The notes under the pieces: generated by a model | Told to the model about the DNA's origin: nothing | What the model saw: the letters and a program-made list of their open reading frames with translations, nothing else | Databases searched by the model: none | Source of the DNA: Lentzea nigeriaca | Lineage (GTDB): Bacteria > Actinomycetota > Actinomycetes > Mycobacteriales > Pseudonocardiaceae | Direction: 5' to 3' | Assembly: GCF_016907955.1 (NCBI RefSeq) | Contig: NZ_JAFBCX010000002.1 | Location: 310,001 to 374,000, forward strand | Length of the DNA stretch: 64,000 nt | Shown: positions 25,561-34,125 of the stretch, in pieces | Layout: each line of letters starts with the position of its first letter | Numbering within the stretch: position 1 is the stretch's first letter | Position numbers and translations under genes: made by a program

Positions 25561-26271
25561 ATGCCAGGAGGTCGACTCACCCAGCAGGAACGCCGCCAGA
25601 TCGCGATCGGCCTGGCCGACGGCCTCGCCTACGCCGAGATCGCGAGGAACCTGGACCGCCCCACCTCGACGATCACGCGCGAGGTGATGCGCAACGGCGG
25701 TCCGGCCGGCTACAAGGCCGACCTCGCCCACCTGGCCACCGAACGCAGGGCCCAGCGCCGCAAGCAGGCCGTGCCCCGAGGCCGCCAGGCGCCAGAACGG
25801 GCCGACGGTCGCGACCCCGAGGCGGTGCGCGAGTTCGAGGAGACGTTCGCCTGCATCTTCATCGCCCAGGGCCTGCCGAAGATGACGGCGAGGGCGCTCG
25901 CCAGCCTCTACGCCACCGACACCGGCAGCCTCACCGCGTCAGAACTGGTGGGCCACCTGCAGGTCAGCCCGGCGTCCGTCTCGAAGGCGATGGCGTACCT
26001 GGAAAGTCAGGGCCTGATCGGCAGGGTGCAGGAGGGCCGCCGCGAGCGTTACGTCGTCGACGAGGGCGACATCTGGTACCAGTCGATGATCGCCAGCGCC
26101 ACTGGCACCAGCAAGCTCGCCGAGGCGGCACGCGAGGGCGTGAGCGTCCTCGGGTCCGGCACCCCGGCTGCCACGCGCCTGGAGAACATCGCGCGGTTCC
26201 TCGACTTCGTCAGCGAAAGCATCGTGAGGGCTGCCGAGCAGGCCCGCGACATCCTGCACCCGAAGGACTAG
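25561..26271 (+). CDS. Regulator fusing an IS30-type HTH to a MarR/GbsR-like domain
   Basis: A 236-residue protein. Residues 4-62 (LTQQERRQIAIGLADGLAYA, EIARNLDRPTSTITREVMRNGG) are the HTH_38 module otherwise found at the N-terminus of IS30 transposases. Residues 95-175 form a MarR/GbsR-type winged helix (MTARALASLYATDTGSLTAS, ELVGHLQVSPASVSKAMAYL, GRVQEGRRERYV). No DDE catalytic region exists, so it is a regulator. ATG 25561 is the only reasonable start; an AAGG site lies far upstream. Palindromes in the upstream gap are likely operators for it and the divergent DUF4097-peptidase unit. Confidence 0.85.
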   Translation: MPGGRLTQQERRQIAIGLADGLAYAEIARNLDRPTSTITREVMRNGGPAGYKADLAHLATERRAQRRKQAVPRGRQAPERADGRDPEAVREFEETFACIFIAQGLPKMTARALASLYATDTGSLTASELVGHLQVSPASVSKAMAYLESQGLIGRVQEGRRERYVVDEGDIWYQSMIASATGTSKLAEAAREGVSVLGSGTPAATRLENIARFLDFVSESIVRAAEQARDILHPKD

Positions 26272-27452
26272 ACGCGGACCGCGACCGCGACACCCTGCCC
26301 GACACCCACGCAGGCGGCCGCGATCCCAACACCGCCACCTCGCGCCCGCAGATGCCGCGCCACATCGATGATCACGCGCGGCATCGAGGCACCGAGCGGA
26401 TGCCCGTACGCGATGGCCCCGCCGTGCACGTTGACCTTCTCGCGGTCGATCTCCGGCAGGTGGTGCAGCACCGACAACGCCATGGCGGCGAACGCCTCGT
26501 TGATCTCCCACAGGTCGATCTGGTGAGCATCGAGGTGCAGCCGCTTCATCAACTTCCGGATCGCCGACACCGGCGCGATCGTGAACCGGTGCGGCTCCTC
26601 GCCGGTCGTCGCGCTGCCCAGCACCTCCGCCAGCGGCTCGACGCCCAGCTCCGCCGCAATGGCCTCGGTGCCCATCAACGCGGCCAAAGCGCCGTCGTTC
26701 AACGGAGATGCGTTGCCTGCGGTCACCGAGCCGTTCTCCGAGAAGGCGGGCTTCAGCTTGGCGAGCTTGTCGATGCTCGTGTCGGCGCGGACGTTCTCGT
26801 CGCGACGCACCGCGGTGCCGTCCGGCAGCTGCACGGCGAATGCGAAGCCCTCGTGCACACCCGCATCCCACGCAGCAGCGGCGCGGCGGTGTGACCTCAA
26901 AGCGAAGTTGTCCATTTCGGAACGTGTGATGCCCAGTTCGTGGGCGACGTTCTCGGCGGCCAGCCCCAACGGCACGGTGTAGTGCTTGGGCATCCGCGGG
27001 TTGACCAGCCGCCAGCCGAGGGCCGTCGACACGGTCTCCATGCGGTCCGGGAAAGCCTTGTCCGGCCGTGCCGTCACGAACGGCGCCCGCGACATGCCCT
27101 CCACGCCGCCCGCGACGATCAGGTCGGCGTCGCCGGCGATGAGTGCCCGCGCGGCCTGGATGATCGACTCGCCACCGGAGGCGCACAGGCGGTTCAGCGT
27201 CGCGCCCGGCACCGAGACCGGCAGGCCCGCCAGCAGGGCGGCCATGCGCGCGACGTTGCGGTTGTCCTCGCCGGCGCCGTTCGCGTCGCCGAGCAGCACG
27301 TCGTCGATGCGCGCGAGGTCGAGGCCGGGGTAGCGGCGCAGCAGGTCGACGATCGGCAGCGCCGCGAGGTCGTCCACCCGGATGCCGGAGAGACCTCCCC
27401 GGTACCTGCCGAACGGAGTGCGGGCTGCGTCGAGGATCAGTGCGCGGGCCAT
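26268..27452 (-). CDS. Acetyl-CoA acyltransferase (thiolase)
   Basis: A 394-residue thiolase. The acyl-accepting Cys90 is in NRLCASGGES, His351 in AYGHPLGAS and the second Cys381 in ACVGVGQG. NEAFA and GNASPLNDGA are also present. It degrades 3-oxoacyl-CoA; the sequence style is close to beta-ketoadipyl/acetyl-CoA thiolases (PcaF/FadA), but which substrate cannot be decided. ATG 27452 gives the family start MARALILDAARTPFG; a TTG 18 nt upstream is possible. It is last in the minus-strand run after the FN3 genes and overlaps the regulator gene by 4 nt at the 3' ends. Confidence 0.9.
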   Translation of the reverse strand: MARALILDAARTPFGRYRGGLSGIRVDDLAALPIVDLLRRYPGLDLARIDDVLLGDANGAGEDNRNVARMAALLAGLPVSVPGATLNRLCASGGESIIQAARALIAGDADLIVAGGVEGMSRAPFVTARPDKAFPDRMETVSTALGWRLVNPRMPKHYTVPLGLAAENVAHELGITRSEMDNFALRSHRRAAAAWDAGVHEGFAFAVQLPDGTAVRRDENVRADTSIDKLAKLKPAFSENGSVTAGNASPLNDGALAALMGTEAIAAELGVEPLAEVLGSATTGEEPHRFTIAPVSAIRKLMKRLHLDAHQIDLWEINEAFAAMALSVLHHLPEIDREKVNVHGGAIAYGHPLGASMPRVIIDVARHLRARGGGVGIAAACVGVGQGVAVAVRV

Positions 27453-27470
27453 ATGTCCATCTTGCGGCAA

Positions 27471-29192
27471 TCAGGGCTTCAACAAGAAGGGAACGTAACC
27501 CGTTTCGGGGTGCACGTCTGGATCGGTGCTGAAGGCTTTGACCTCGACCGCGTGCGCGCCCTCCGCGAGCGAGCCGGTGTTCAGTGAAATCCGCCACCGG
27601 CCCGCGGCGCCCGGTCCGTCGGCCGTGGTGGGAATGGTCGCGACGTGGTTGCCGTCGAGCCGCACCTCGAACCCGGCGAGGCCCGCGACGGCCGAGTCGA
27701 GGGCGTTGACGCGGACCTCGATGACCACGCGTCCCCTGGTGAACGCGGCGCCGTTCTCGATGGGCTGGCCGCTCGCGTCGAGGATCTCGGGAACGGGGTC
27801 GGCGAGCACCGGTTTCGACTCGACGAGCGGTGTGCCCGGCTGGCGCTGCGGAGCGCTCTTGGGGCCGGTGAGCTCGACGTCGGTGTGCGTGACCTGGATG
27901 CGTTCCCAGGTGACCAGCTGGACGTTGAGGTTCTCGGTGAAGGCCTCTTTGGGCAGGTCCGCGATGGCCGGGTACTCCGCGCCCGGTTTCCACTGCGTTC
28001 CGGGGACGGCCGGCCGCAGCGGAACCTCGACGCCGTTGATCTTCACCGCGGTCACCGGGTCGCTTTCGCGCGACGGGATCAACGCGATGCGCAGCTGACC
28101 CGAGGTGACGTCCGGGATCGGCAACGCGCTGCTGGTCGGGCCGTCGACGCGCACCTGCGGCGTCGGGACGGCGGGTGGCGCGTCGGCCTTGGCGGTCCGG
28201 TAGCCGATGAGGTCGACGCCGGCACGGATCCGGTCGCCCGCGAGCGCAGCGACACCGACCAGCGCTGTCGCCTCGCGCCACTCCGGCACGAACGGGCTGG
28301 TGGCGACGACTTCACCGTCACGGGTGACGTGCGTCCCGGTCTTGGTCAGCACGATCTCCCAGCGCACGGTCACGCCCGGCAGCGCGGGCGGGATGGCCTT
28401 GGCCGTCGTGCCGTTCGGGACGAGATCGACGACGGAGTTGCCGGCGACGTCGGTGGAGACGGTCGCGCGGATGGCGTTCGGCAGGACCGGGTCGCCCTGG
28501 ACGCTGACCGGGCCGGGCACGAGGTCGAGCAGCAACTTGCCGCCGGTGCCGGGGGCGTCGGTCTCGATCACCAGGCGGCTGTCGTCGTCAGTGCGGACGA
28601 ACGGCGTGCGCGACCTCAGCGTGACCGCGCGCGTGCCACAGCTGCTGCTGATGACCAGCCGGTCGTGGTCCTCGGCGTCTCCTGACGTCGCGCGGGCGCA
28701 GTCGGTGCGCTTGGCGAGGCGCCAGCGTTGCAGGTCGGGCTCGTCCGCCTGGTCGAAGCGGTCGACGAACGTGTAGGGGGCGCTGTCCGCGCGGGGTGTC
28801 GCCTTCGTGGTCGCGGGCTGGGAGCGCTGGCCGAACGAGTCGACCGCGCGGATCTCGATCTGCTGCTCGCGCTCGTTCTCCAGACCGTTGAGCTGCGTAC
28901 CGGGCCTGGTGACGAGCTTGGTCCTGTCGCCCCACCGCACCTCGTAGCCGGGGGCGTCGCCTGACCAGGTCAGCTGGATCTTGTGGTGGCCGCCGCGCGC
29001 GACGACGTTCGTGGGTGTGCCGGGACGCCCTTGTGGGGCCGGCACGAGCACCTGCTCCGCCTCGTACGGCTTGAGCTTCGTCGGCGGCGGGGGAGCCGTG
29101 GGCAAGGTCGAGTTGCCCCCGTTGGTGTCGCGCAACAAGATCACGCCCACCACCAACGCGAGCCCTGCGACAGCGAAGGCGACCCGCTTCAT
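27471..29192 (-). CDS. Membrane-anchored FN3-domain protein A
   Basis: A 573-residue exported protein. One N-terminal membrane segment (residues 4-21, VAFAVAGLALVVGVILL) is followed by a Pro-rich spacer. A fibronectin-III domain covers about 58-130 (IQLTWSGDAPGYEVRWG), then a lectin-like beta region (FVDRFDQADEPDLQRWRL onward) and a final Ig-like region (FEVRLDGNHVATIPT). It shares its architecture with the protein of the upstream gene (29202-30761), so the pair arose by duplication. It lies 9 nt after that gene in the same operon. No enzymatic residues stand out; an extracellular binding role is inferred. Confidence 0.7.
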   Translation of the reverse strand: MKRVAFAVAGLALVVGVILLRDTNGGNSTLPTAPPPPTKLKPYEAEQVLVPAPQGRPGTPTNVVARGGHHKIQLTWSGDAPGYEVRWGDRTKLVTRPGTQLNGLENEREQQIEIRAVDSFGQRSQPATTKATPRADSAPYTFVDRFDQADEPDLQRWRLAKRTDCARATSGDAEDHDRLVISSSCGTRAVTLRSRTPFVRTDDDSRLVIETDAPGTGGKLLLDLVPGPVSVQGDPVLPNAIRATVSTDVAGNSVVDLVPNGTTAKAIPPALPGVTVRWEIVLTKTGTHVTRDGEVVATSPFVPEWREATALVGVAALAGDRIRAGVDLIGYRTAKADAPPAVPTPQVRVDGPTSSALPIPDVTSGQLRIALIPSRESDPVTAVKINGVEVPLRPAVPGTQWKPGAEYPAIADLPKEAFTENLNVQLVTWERIQVTHTDVELTGPKSAPQRQPGTPLVESKPVLADPVPEILDASGQPIENGAAFTRGRVVIEVRVNALDSAVAGLAGFEVRLDGNHVATIPTTADGPGAAGRWRISLNTGSLAEGAHAVEVKAFSTDPDVHPETGYVPFLLKP

Positions 29193-29201
29193 GCGGTCAC
29201 G

Positions 29202-30761
29202 CTAAGGCGTTGTGCCCAGCTCGAACACGGTTTCGGTGGTAACGGGTTCGGAATGGTCCGCCGGAAGGACGCTCAGCTTGAGCCGAGCGTGCGACCCCGG
29301 CGTCAACTTCTTCGTGTCGAGCCAGAACTCGTGCCTGCCGGGGACACCGGGACCCTGCTCGTCGGTGGGCAGCGCGACTATCCGCCTGCCGTCGAGTTCG
29401 AGCTCGATGCCGCGGTGCCCGATGGCGTTGATCTCGGCCGTGACGAGGACGCGGCCGTGGTGCGGGATCGGCTGCGGGGGCTTGGTGCCGTCCTCGTGCA
29501 TGACGTGCAACCGCGGCCCGCCGGTCTTGATACCGCCTGGTCGGTCCGCGAGCTTCGGCAGGGCGCCGGGACGGCTCTCCGGCTTGCGGATGATCACGAG
29601 CTGGGCGGGGTCGGCGGCCGCGATCTTCCTGACGCCCGCGGCCACCTCGGTGATCTTGACCTGGTTGCCGGGCTCGAGCGTGACGATCTTGGCCGCGGCC
29701 GCGTCCTGCGGGACCTCGGCGTCCTGGGCGAGCGAGAGGACCTCGGTCGGCAGGACGCGTTCCGGCACGCCACCGACGCCGAACGCGTCGAGGAAGCCGC
29801 CGCCGTCGATCCGGATCCTGGGGTGGACCAGCGGTTCCTTGACGGCCACCGGCTCGTAGGCGACCACGACACCGTCCCGCAGTGCCAGCACGGCGTCGGG
29901 CAGCACCCGCATCTCCCACCGGTGCCGCACGCCCGCCACGAGCCCGGTCAGCGGCGCGTCGCCGAGCTGCACCTGCTTGCCGGTGCGGGGCAGCTCGGGG
30001 TCCGCGACGATCCGCGTGCCCTGCGTCGTGACGTCGAGACTGACCGCGCCGCGCGGCTGGTTGTCGGTCTCCCTGAGGTAGTGCCACGGGTCGGGCAGCA
30101 GCGTGAGCCGCACGTGACTCGACTCCACGGCTCCGGCGACGCTGATGATCGCCCTGCCGATGGCGCCGTCGCTCGCCGGCACTCCGAACCGGATGGGCGT
30201 GTTCGACTGGAACGCGGCCATCGGGCAGTCGACGTCGACGCGCTTGCTGGGCCCGAACGGCCTGAGGCCCAGGCACTCGTGCTCGGCCTCGACGCGCCAC
30301 TTCCGCGGGTCGAGCGACTCCGGTCCGTCGAACCTGTCCACCTGCCCGACGAGCTGGTCGTCCCACTTGTCGTCGTAGAGGTCCTTGGGCGTCGCGGAGA
30401 TCCTGAGCGGCTCAGACCGCTTGCCCGTCGCGTTGACCGCGCGGATGTCGACCTCGACCCGCTGCTCCGGGTTCAGCCCCGCGATCTCGACCTCGGGACC
30501 GGGAACGAGCTGCTCGTTGCCGTTCCAGCGCACCTCGTAGGCCGACGCCGAGCCGTTCCACGCGATCTGCAGCGCGTCGGCGTCCAGCGCCTGCGCCCTC
30601 GGATTGGCGGGTTTCGTGGGCTCCTGTTGCTGCACGACCTCGACGCCGGCGTCGATCTCGCGCTTCAGCGTGCCCGGCCCGTCGCCCGCGCGGAGGGCCA
30701 CGACGGCGGCGATGACGAGCGCGAGGCCACCGAGCCCACCGGCGAGCGTCCGTCGATCCAC
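29202..30761 (-). CDS. Membrane-anchored FN3-domain protein B
   Basis: A 519-residue paralogue of the following gene product. It starts at GTG with a membrane segment (GGLGGLALVIAAVVAL), a spacer, a fibronectin-III domain (LQIAWNGSASAYEVRWNG), then a concanavalin-like region opening VDRFDGPESLDPRKWRVEAE and ending in an Ig-like region with IELELDGRRIVALPT. The gene begins 9 nt after the prephenate dehydrogenase stop and is probably translationally coupled. The link to an aromatic amino acid gene looks like positional conservation rather than shared function. Confidence 0.7.
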   Translation of the reverse strand: MDRRTLAGGLGGLALVIAAVVALRAGDGPGTLKREIDAGVEVVQQQEPTKPANPRAQALDADALQIAWNGSASAYEVRWNGNEQLVPGPEVEIAGLNPEQRVEVDIRAVNATGKRSEPLRISATPKDLYDDKWDDQLVGQVDRFDGPESLDPRKWRVEAEHECLGLRPFGPSKRVDVDCPMAAFQSNTPIRFGVPASDGAIGRAIISVAGAVESSHVRLTLLPDPWHYLRETDNQPRGAVSLDVTTQGTRIVADPELPRTGKQVQLGDAPLTGLVAGVRHRWEMRVLPDAVLALRDGVVVAYEPVAVKEPLVHPRIRIDGGGFLDAFGVGGVPERVLPTEVLSLAQDAEVPQDAAAAKIVTLEPGNQVKITEVAAGVRKIAAADPAQLVIIRKPESRPGALPKLADRPGGIKTGGPRLHVMHEDGTKPPQPIPHHGRVLVTAEINAIGHRGIELELDGRRIVALPTDEQGPGVPGRHEFWLDTKKLTPGSHARLKLSVLPADHSEPVTTETVFELGTTP

Positions 30762-30770
30762 CCGGCGACC

Positions 30771-31718
30771 CTACGACGTTTCCGCTGTGGCGGTGCTGCC
30801 GTCCAGCCCAACCACACGTCCGCCCCGCGACCCGAGATTTCGGAGCGCCGCCAGCGCTCCTGGCTTGGTCAGGTCGATGGTGATCTCGGTCCGCTGAGCC
30901 TGGTTGACCAGCGCGTTTCGGCCGTCGTGCCCGGCCTCGATCGTCTTGGCGAGCCCACCGGTCGACGCCAGCGATCCGCGCGCCGCCCCGAGCCTGCCGA
31001 GCGCGTCGTCGACCGCCATCAGCAGCGCGTCCCGGTTCCCCTCGCACATCGCGCGCACGAGCTCGGGTCGGCTGCCCGCCACCCTTGTGCCGTCGCCGAA
31101 GCTGCCCGCCGCGAGCGCCATGGCCAGCGGTCCGCCGTCCGCGCCCACCGCGGCCAGGACCGCGGCCATCACGTGGGGGAGGTGGCTGATCCGCGCGACG
31201 GCCTCGTCGTGCTCCTCGGGTGTGGTCGGGACGACGTGGGCGCCGAGGTCGAGCGCGAGCTGCATGACGTCGTTGAGGTGGTCGTCGGCCTCCTCCGGCG
31301 TGACGACCCAGGCCGCCCCCTGGAAGAGGGTCACGCTGCCCGCGTCCCAGCCGCTTCTGCTGGTGCCGGCCATCGGGTGGCCGCCGACGAAGCGGACCTC
31401 GGGCGCGTACCGGTGCACAGCGTCGTGAACAGGCCCTTTGACGCTGGTGACGTCCGTGAGACGGGTGCCTTTGGGGATCCTGCGGAGAAGATCGGGCAGG
31501 GCGGGCAGGGGCACGGCGAGAACGACGAGCGCCTCGCGGTCGCGGCTGAGGGCCTCGTCCACGGTCGTGACGTCGAAGCCCTCAGCGCGTGCCTTGTCCG
31601 CGTCTTCCCTGCTCGCCGTCGCACCCCACACCGTGCGCCCGGCAGCCTTGGCGGCCCGCAGCACGGAACCGCCGATCAGTCCCAGTCCGATCACGCACAC
31701 GTCTCGCACGGCGCCCAT
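30771..31718 (-). CDS. tyrA: Prephenate dehydrogenase
   Basis: A 315-residue enzyme of tyrosine synthesis, converting prephenate to 4-hydroxyphenylpyruvate with NAD(P). The Rossmann motif GLGLIGGS is at residues 11-18, HPMAGTSRSGW carries the prephenate-binding His, and DVTSVKGP is typical. There is no ACT domain or chorismate mutase fusion. The start is ATG 31718; an ATG directly before it and a GTG 12 nt on are alternatives. It follows the M20 hydrolase gene by 25 nt and leads into the FN3 genes. Confidence 0.9.
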   Translation of the reverse strand: MGAVRDVCVIGLGLIGGSVLRAAKAAGRTVWGATASREDADKARAEGFDVTTVDEALSRDREALVVLAVPLPALPDLLRRIPKGTRLTDVTSVKGPVHDAVHRYAPEVRFVGGHPMAGTSRSGWDAGSVTLFQGAAWVVTPEEADDHLNDVMQLALDLGAHVVPTTPEEHDEAVARISHLPHVMAAVLAAVGADGGPLAMALAAGSFGDGTRVAGSRPELVRAMCEGNRDALLMAVDDALGRLGAARGSLASTGGLAKTIEAGHDGRNALVNQAQRTEITIDLTKPGALAALRNLGSRGGRVVGLDGSTATAETS

Positions 31719-31743
31719 CATTCCGTGCGACACGTGCCCGGAA

Positions 31744-32949
31744 CTACCGGAGGGCGTCCAGCGCGAACGCCGCGTACGCAGCCACCCCGTGCTCCATCGC
31801 GGCCTCGTCGAACAGCACCCGGTTCGAGTGGTTGGGCGGCGCGTCGTCGACGTCGATCCCACGCGGGCAGGCCCCGAGGAACGCCAACGCCCCAGGCACC
31901 CGCTGCAGCACGTACGAGAAGTCCTCCGCACCCATCAGCGGATCCTGCATCGGCTCGCTCCACGTGGGCCCCATCGCCTGCGCGACCAGGTCCACCACGT
32001 GCTGTCCTACCTGGTCGTCGTTCACCGTAACCGGATAGCCCGGCACGATGCTCACCTCGGCGTGGCAGCCGTACGCCGCGGCCGTGTGCTTCACGACCTG
32101 CTTGATCTCCTTGTGCACCTGCTTGCGGGTGGCCTCGGACAACGTCCTGATCGTCCCGTCGAGGGTGGCCACCTCAGGGATGATGTTCGTCGTCGTACCG
32201 GCCTTGATCTGCGCGACCGTCACCACGGCCGGCTCGTGCACGCTGATCCGGCGGCCGAGCATCGTCTGGATCGCGCCGACCATCGCCGCGGCGGCCGGCA
32301 CCGGGTCGAGGGCGTTGTGCGGCATCGCGCCGTGTCCGCCGCGGCCCTTCACGTGGATGTGGAACGTGTCCCCGGACGCCATGATCGGGCCGGGGCGGCA
32401 CGTCACCACGCCCGACTTCATCTTCGACGTGATGTGCAGGGCGAAAGCCTTCTCCACACCGTCGTCGAGCAGGCCTTCCTCGATCATGTACCGGGCGCCG
32501 TGGTAGCCCTCCTCGCCCGGCTGGAACATGAACAGCACCTTGCCCCGCAGCGCGTCCCGCCGGTCGGCCAGCAGTCGGACGGAGGACGCCAGCATCGCCA
32601 CGTGCGTGTCGTGCCCGCACGCGTGCATGTTGCCGTCCACTTCGGACGCGTAGGGCAGTCCCGTGTCCTCCTGCAGCGGCAGGCCGTCCATGTCGCCGCG
32701 CAGCAGCACCGTCGGCCCCGGCCGATCACCCTCGAGCACCGCCACCACCGAGGTGGTCGACTCGCCCTTCGTGACCTTGACCGGCAGCCCCTCCAGCGCG
32801 TGCAGGATCGCCGCCTGGGTCTTGGGGAGTTGAAGTCCCTGTTCAGGGTGGCGGTGGATCTGCCTGCGCAGTGCCACCGTGCGGGGCTGCAGCGCGCGCG
32901 CCCCTTCGAGCAGTCCGGCGAGACGGGGGTCCGGCGTGTTTGTGCTCAT
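31744..32949 (-). CDS. M20-family amidohydrolase
   Basis: A 401-residue metallopeptidase-fold hydrolase. Metal ligands are in HACGHDTH (Cys111, His113, His116), the catalytic pair GEEG is at 146-147, and a further ligand lies in HITSK. The order and the CGHD variant place it with hippurate/N-acyl-amino-acid amidohydrolases (AmhX/HipO type) rather than DapE. It cleaves N-acyl amino acids in the cytoplasm; the substrate is uncertain. ATG 32949. It is divergent from the tadA-associated gene. Confidence 0.88.
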   Translation of the reverse strand: MSTNTPDPRLAGLLEGARALQPRTVALRRQIHRHPEQGLQLPKTQAAILHALEGLPVKVTKGESTTSVVAVLEGDRPGPTVLLRGDMDGLPLQEDTGLPYASEVDGNMHACGHDTHVAMLASSVRLLADRRDALRGKVLFMFQPGEEGYHGARYMIEEGLLDDGVEKAFALHITSKMKSGVVTCRPGPIMASGDTFHIHVKGRGGHGAMPHNALDPVPAAAAMVGAIQTMLGRRISVHEPAVVTVAQIKAGTTTNIIPEVATLDGTIRTLSEATRKQVHKEIKQVVKHTAAAYGCHAEVSIVPGYPVTVNDDQVGQHVVDLVAQAMGPTWSEPMQDPLMGAEDFSYVLQRVPGALAFLGACPRGIDVDDAPPNHSNRVLFDEAAMEHGVAAYAAFALDALR

Positions 32950-33009
32950 CTACCGATGGTGCCACCACCTCAGCTACCGGGAAGGTCGTCTGGGCCCTAC
33001 GGTGTGCAC

Positions 33010-33498
33010 ATGACACAGCAGGAGCCGGTCAACGGCTTCGCGGTCGCGGTCGTCCGGGAGGACGGCCGCTGGCGGTGCAGCAGGATGGACAGCTCCGCGC
33101 TGTCGGAGCTGGACGCGGCGATCACGCAGCTGCGTCAACTCAGGTCGACCGGCGCCGTGTTCGGCCTGCTGGCGGTCGACGACGAGTTCTTCATCATCCT
33201 GCGCCCGGTGCCCGGCGGCGTGGCGCTGCTGCTCTCCGACGCGGCGGCCGCCCTCGACTACGACATCGCGGCCGACGTCCTCGACCTCCTGCGCGTCGAG
33301 CCGCCGGACGAGGAGGACACCGAGCTCTGGCCGGAGGGCGACCTCGGCGTGTTGTCCGACCTCGGCATGCCCTCGCACGAGCTCCAGATCATCGTCGACC
33401 AGGTCGACCTCTACCCGGACGAGCAGCTCCAGATGATCGCCCAGCGCGTCGGCTTCATCGACGAGTTCACGAAGCTGCTCGACACGATCCAGGCGTGA
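33010..33498 (+). CDS. tRNA adenosine deaminase-associated protein
   Basis: A 162-residue acidic protein: NGFAVAVVREDGRWRCSRMD, then AITQLRQLRSTGAVFGLLAVDDEFF, VALLLSDAAAALDYDIAADVLDLL, and an Asp-rich stretch ending EFTKLLDTIQA. This is the actinobacterial family that always precedes tadA and is named for that position. Its stop overlaps the tadA start (GTGA), strong evidence of translational coupling. The biochemical role is unknown. Confidence 0.88.
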   Translation: MTQQEPVNGFAVAVVREDGRWRCSRMDSSALSELDAAITQLRQLRSTGAVFGLLAVDDEFFIILRPVPGGVALLLSDAAAALDYDIAADVLDLLRVEPPDEEDTELWPEGDLGVLSDLGMPSHELQIIVDQVDLYPDEQLQMIAQRVGFIDEFTKLLDTIQA

Positions 33499-33941
33499 AC
33501 GACTCCGACCTCGTCCGCGCCGCCCTGAACGCGGCCGCCGATTCCGGCCCCGACGTCCCGATCGGCGCGGTCGTCTTCGCACCGTCCGGCGAGGTGCTCG
33601 CGTCGGCCTGCAACGCCCGTGAGGCACTCGGCGACCCGACCGCGCACGCCGAGATCCTGGCCCTGCGCGAGGCGGCGACGAAGTACGGCGACGGCTGGCG
33701 GCTGGACGGCTGCACCCTGGCTGTCACCCTCGAACCCTGCACGATGTGCGCGGGGGCACTGGTGCTCGCCCGTGTTTCTCGTCTCGTTTTCGGTGCCTGG
33801 GAGCCCAAAACGGGCGCCGTGGGGTCGTTGTGGGACGTCGTTCGCGACCGCCGGCTCAACCACCGGCCGGAGGTGCGCGGCGGTGTGCTCGAGGAAGAGT
33901 GCGCTGACCTGCTCGAACGCTTCTTTCGGACCCAGCGTTAA
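33495..33941 (+). CDS. tadA: tRNA-specific adenosine deaminase
   Basis: A 148-residue zinc deaminase starting at GTG inside the previous stop. HAE (His51, Glu53) and PCTMC (Cys82, Cys85) form the zinc and proton-shuttle site. TadA converts A34 of tRNA-Arg(ACG) to inosine. This is notable because two broken tRNA-Arg(ACG) halves lie at the left of the window. tRNA-Ser(CGA) follows 32 nt downstream. Confidence 0.93.
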   Translation: MNDSDLVRAALNAAADSGPDVPIGAVVFAPSGEVLASACNAREALGDPTAHAEILALREAATKYGDGWRLDGCTLAVTLEPCTMCAGALVLARVSRLVFGAWEPKTGAVGSLWDVVRDRRLNHRPEVRGGVLEEECADLLERFFRTQR

Positions 33942-33973
33942 CCCTCTGGATCCGGCTGTGTATTGTTCTTATC

Positions 33974-34061
33974 GGTGGCGTGTCCGAGCGGCCGAAGGAG
34001 CACGCCTCGAAAGCGTGTGAGGTGCAAGCCTCCGTGGGTTCAAATCCCACCGCCACCGCCA
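33974..34061 (+). tRNA. tRNA-Ser (CGA)
   Basis: 88 nt including encoded CCA. The acceptor GGTGGCG pairs with CGCCACC, the anticodon stem-loop is CACGC-CTCGAAA-GCGTG with anticodon CGA, the long variable arm expected of serine tRNAs is present, and the T arm is GTGGGTTCAAATCCCAC. A TATTGT box at 33961-33966 could be its -10. Confidence 0.97.
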
Positions 34062-34067
34062 AAGCTG

Positions 34068-34104
34068 AAAGGCGAGTGCTCGTGACGAGCACTCGCCTTT
34101 TGCT
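34068..34104 (+). terminator. Terminator after tRNA-Ser(CGA)
   Basis: A perfect 15-bp stem AAAGGCGAGTGCTCG / CGAGCACTCGCCTTT with a 3-nt loop, ending in a T-run: a textbook intrinsic terminator. Confidence 0.93.
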
Positions 34105-34125
34105 TTGTCGGGCCTGGTCCGTTCG

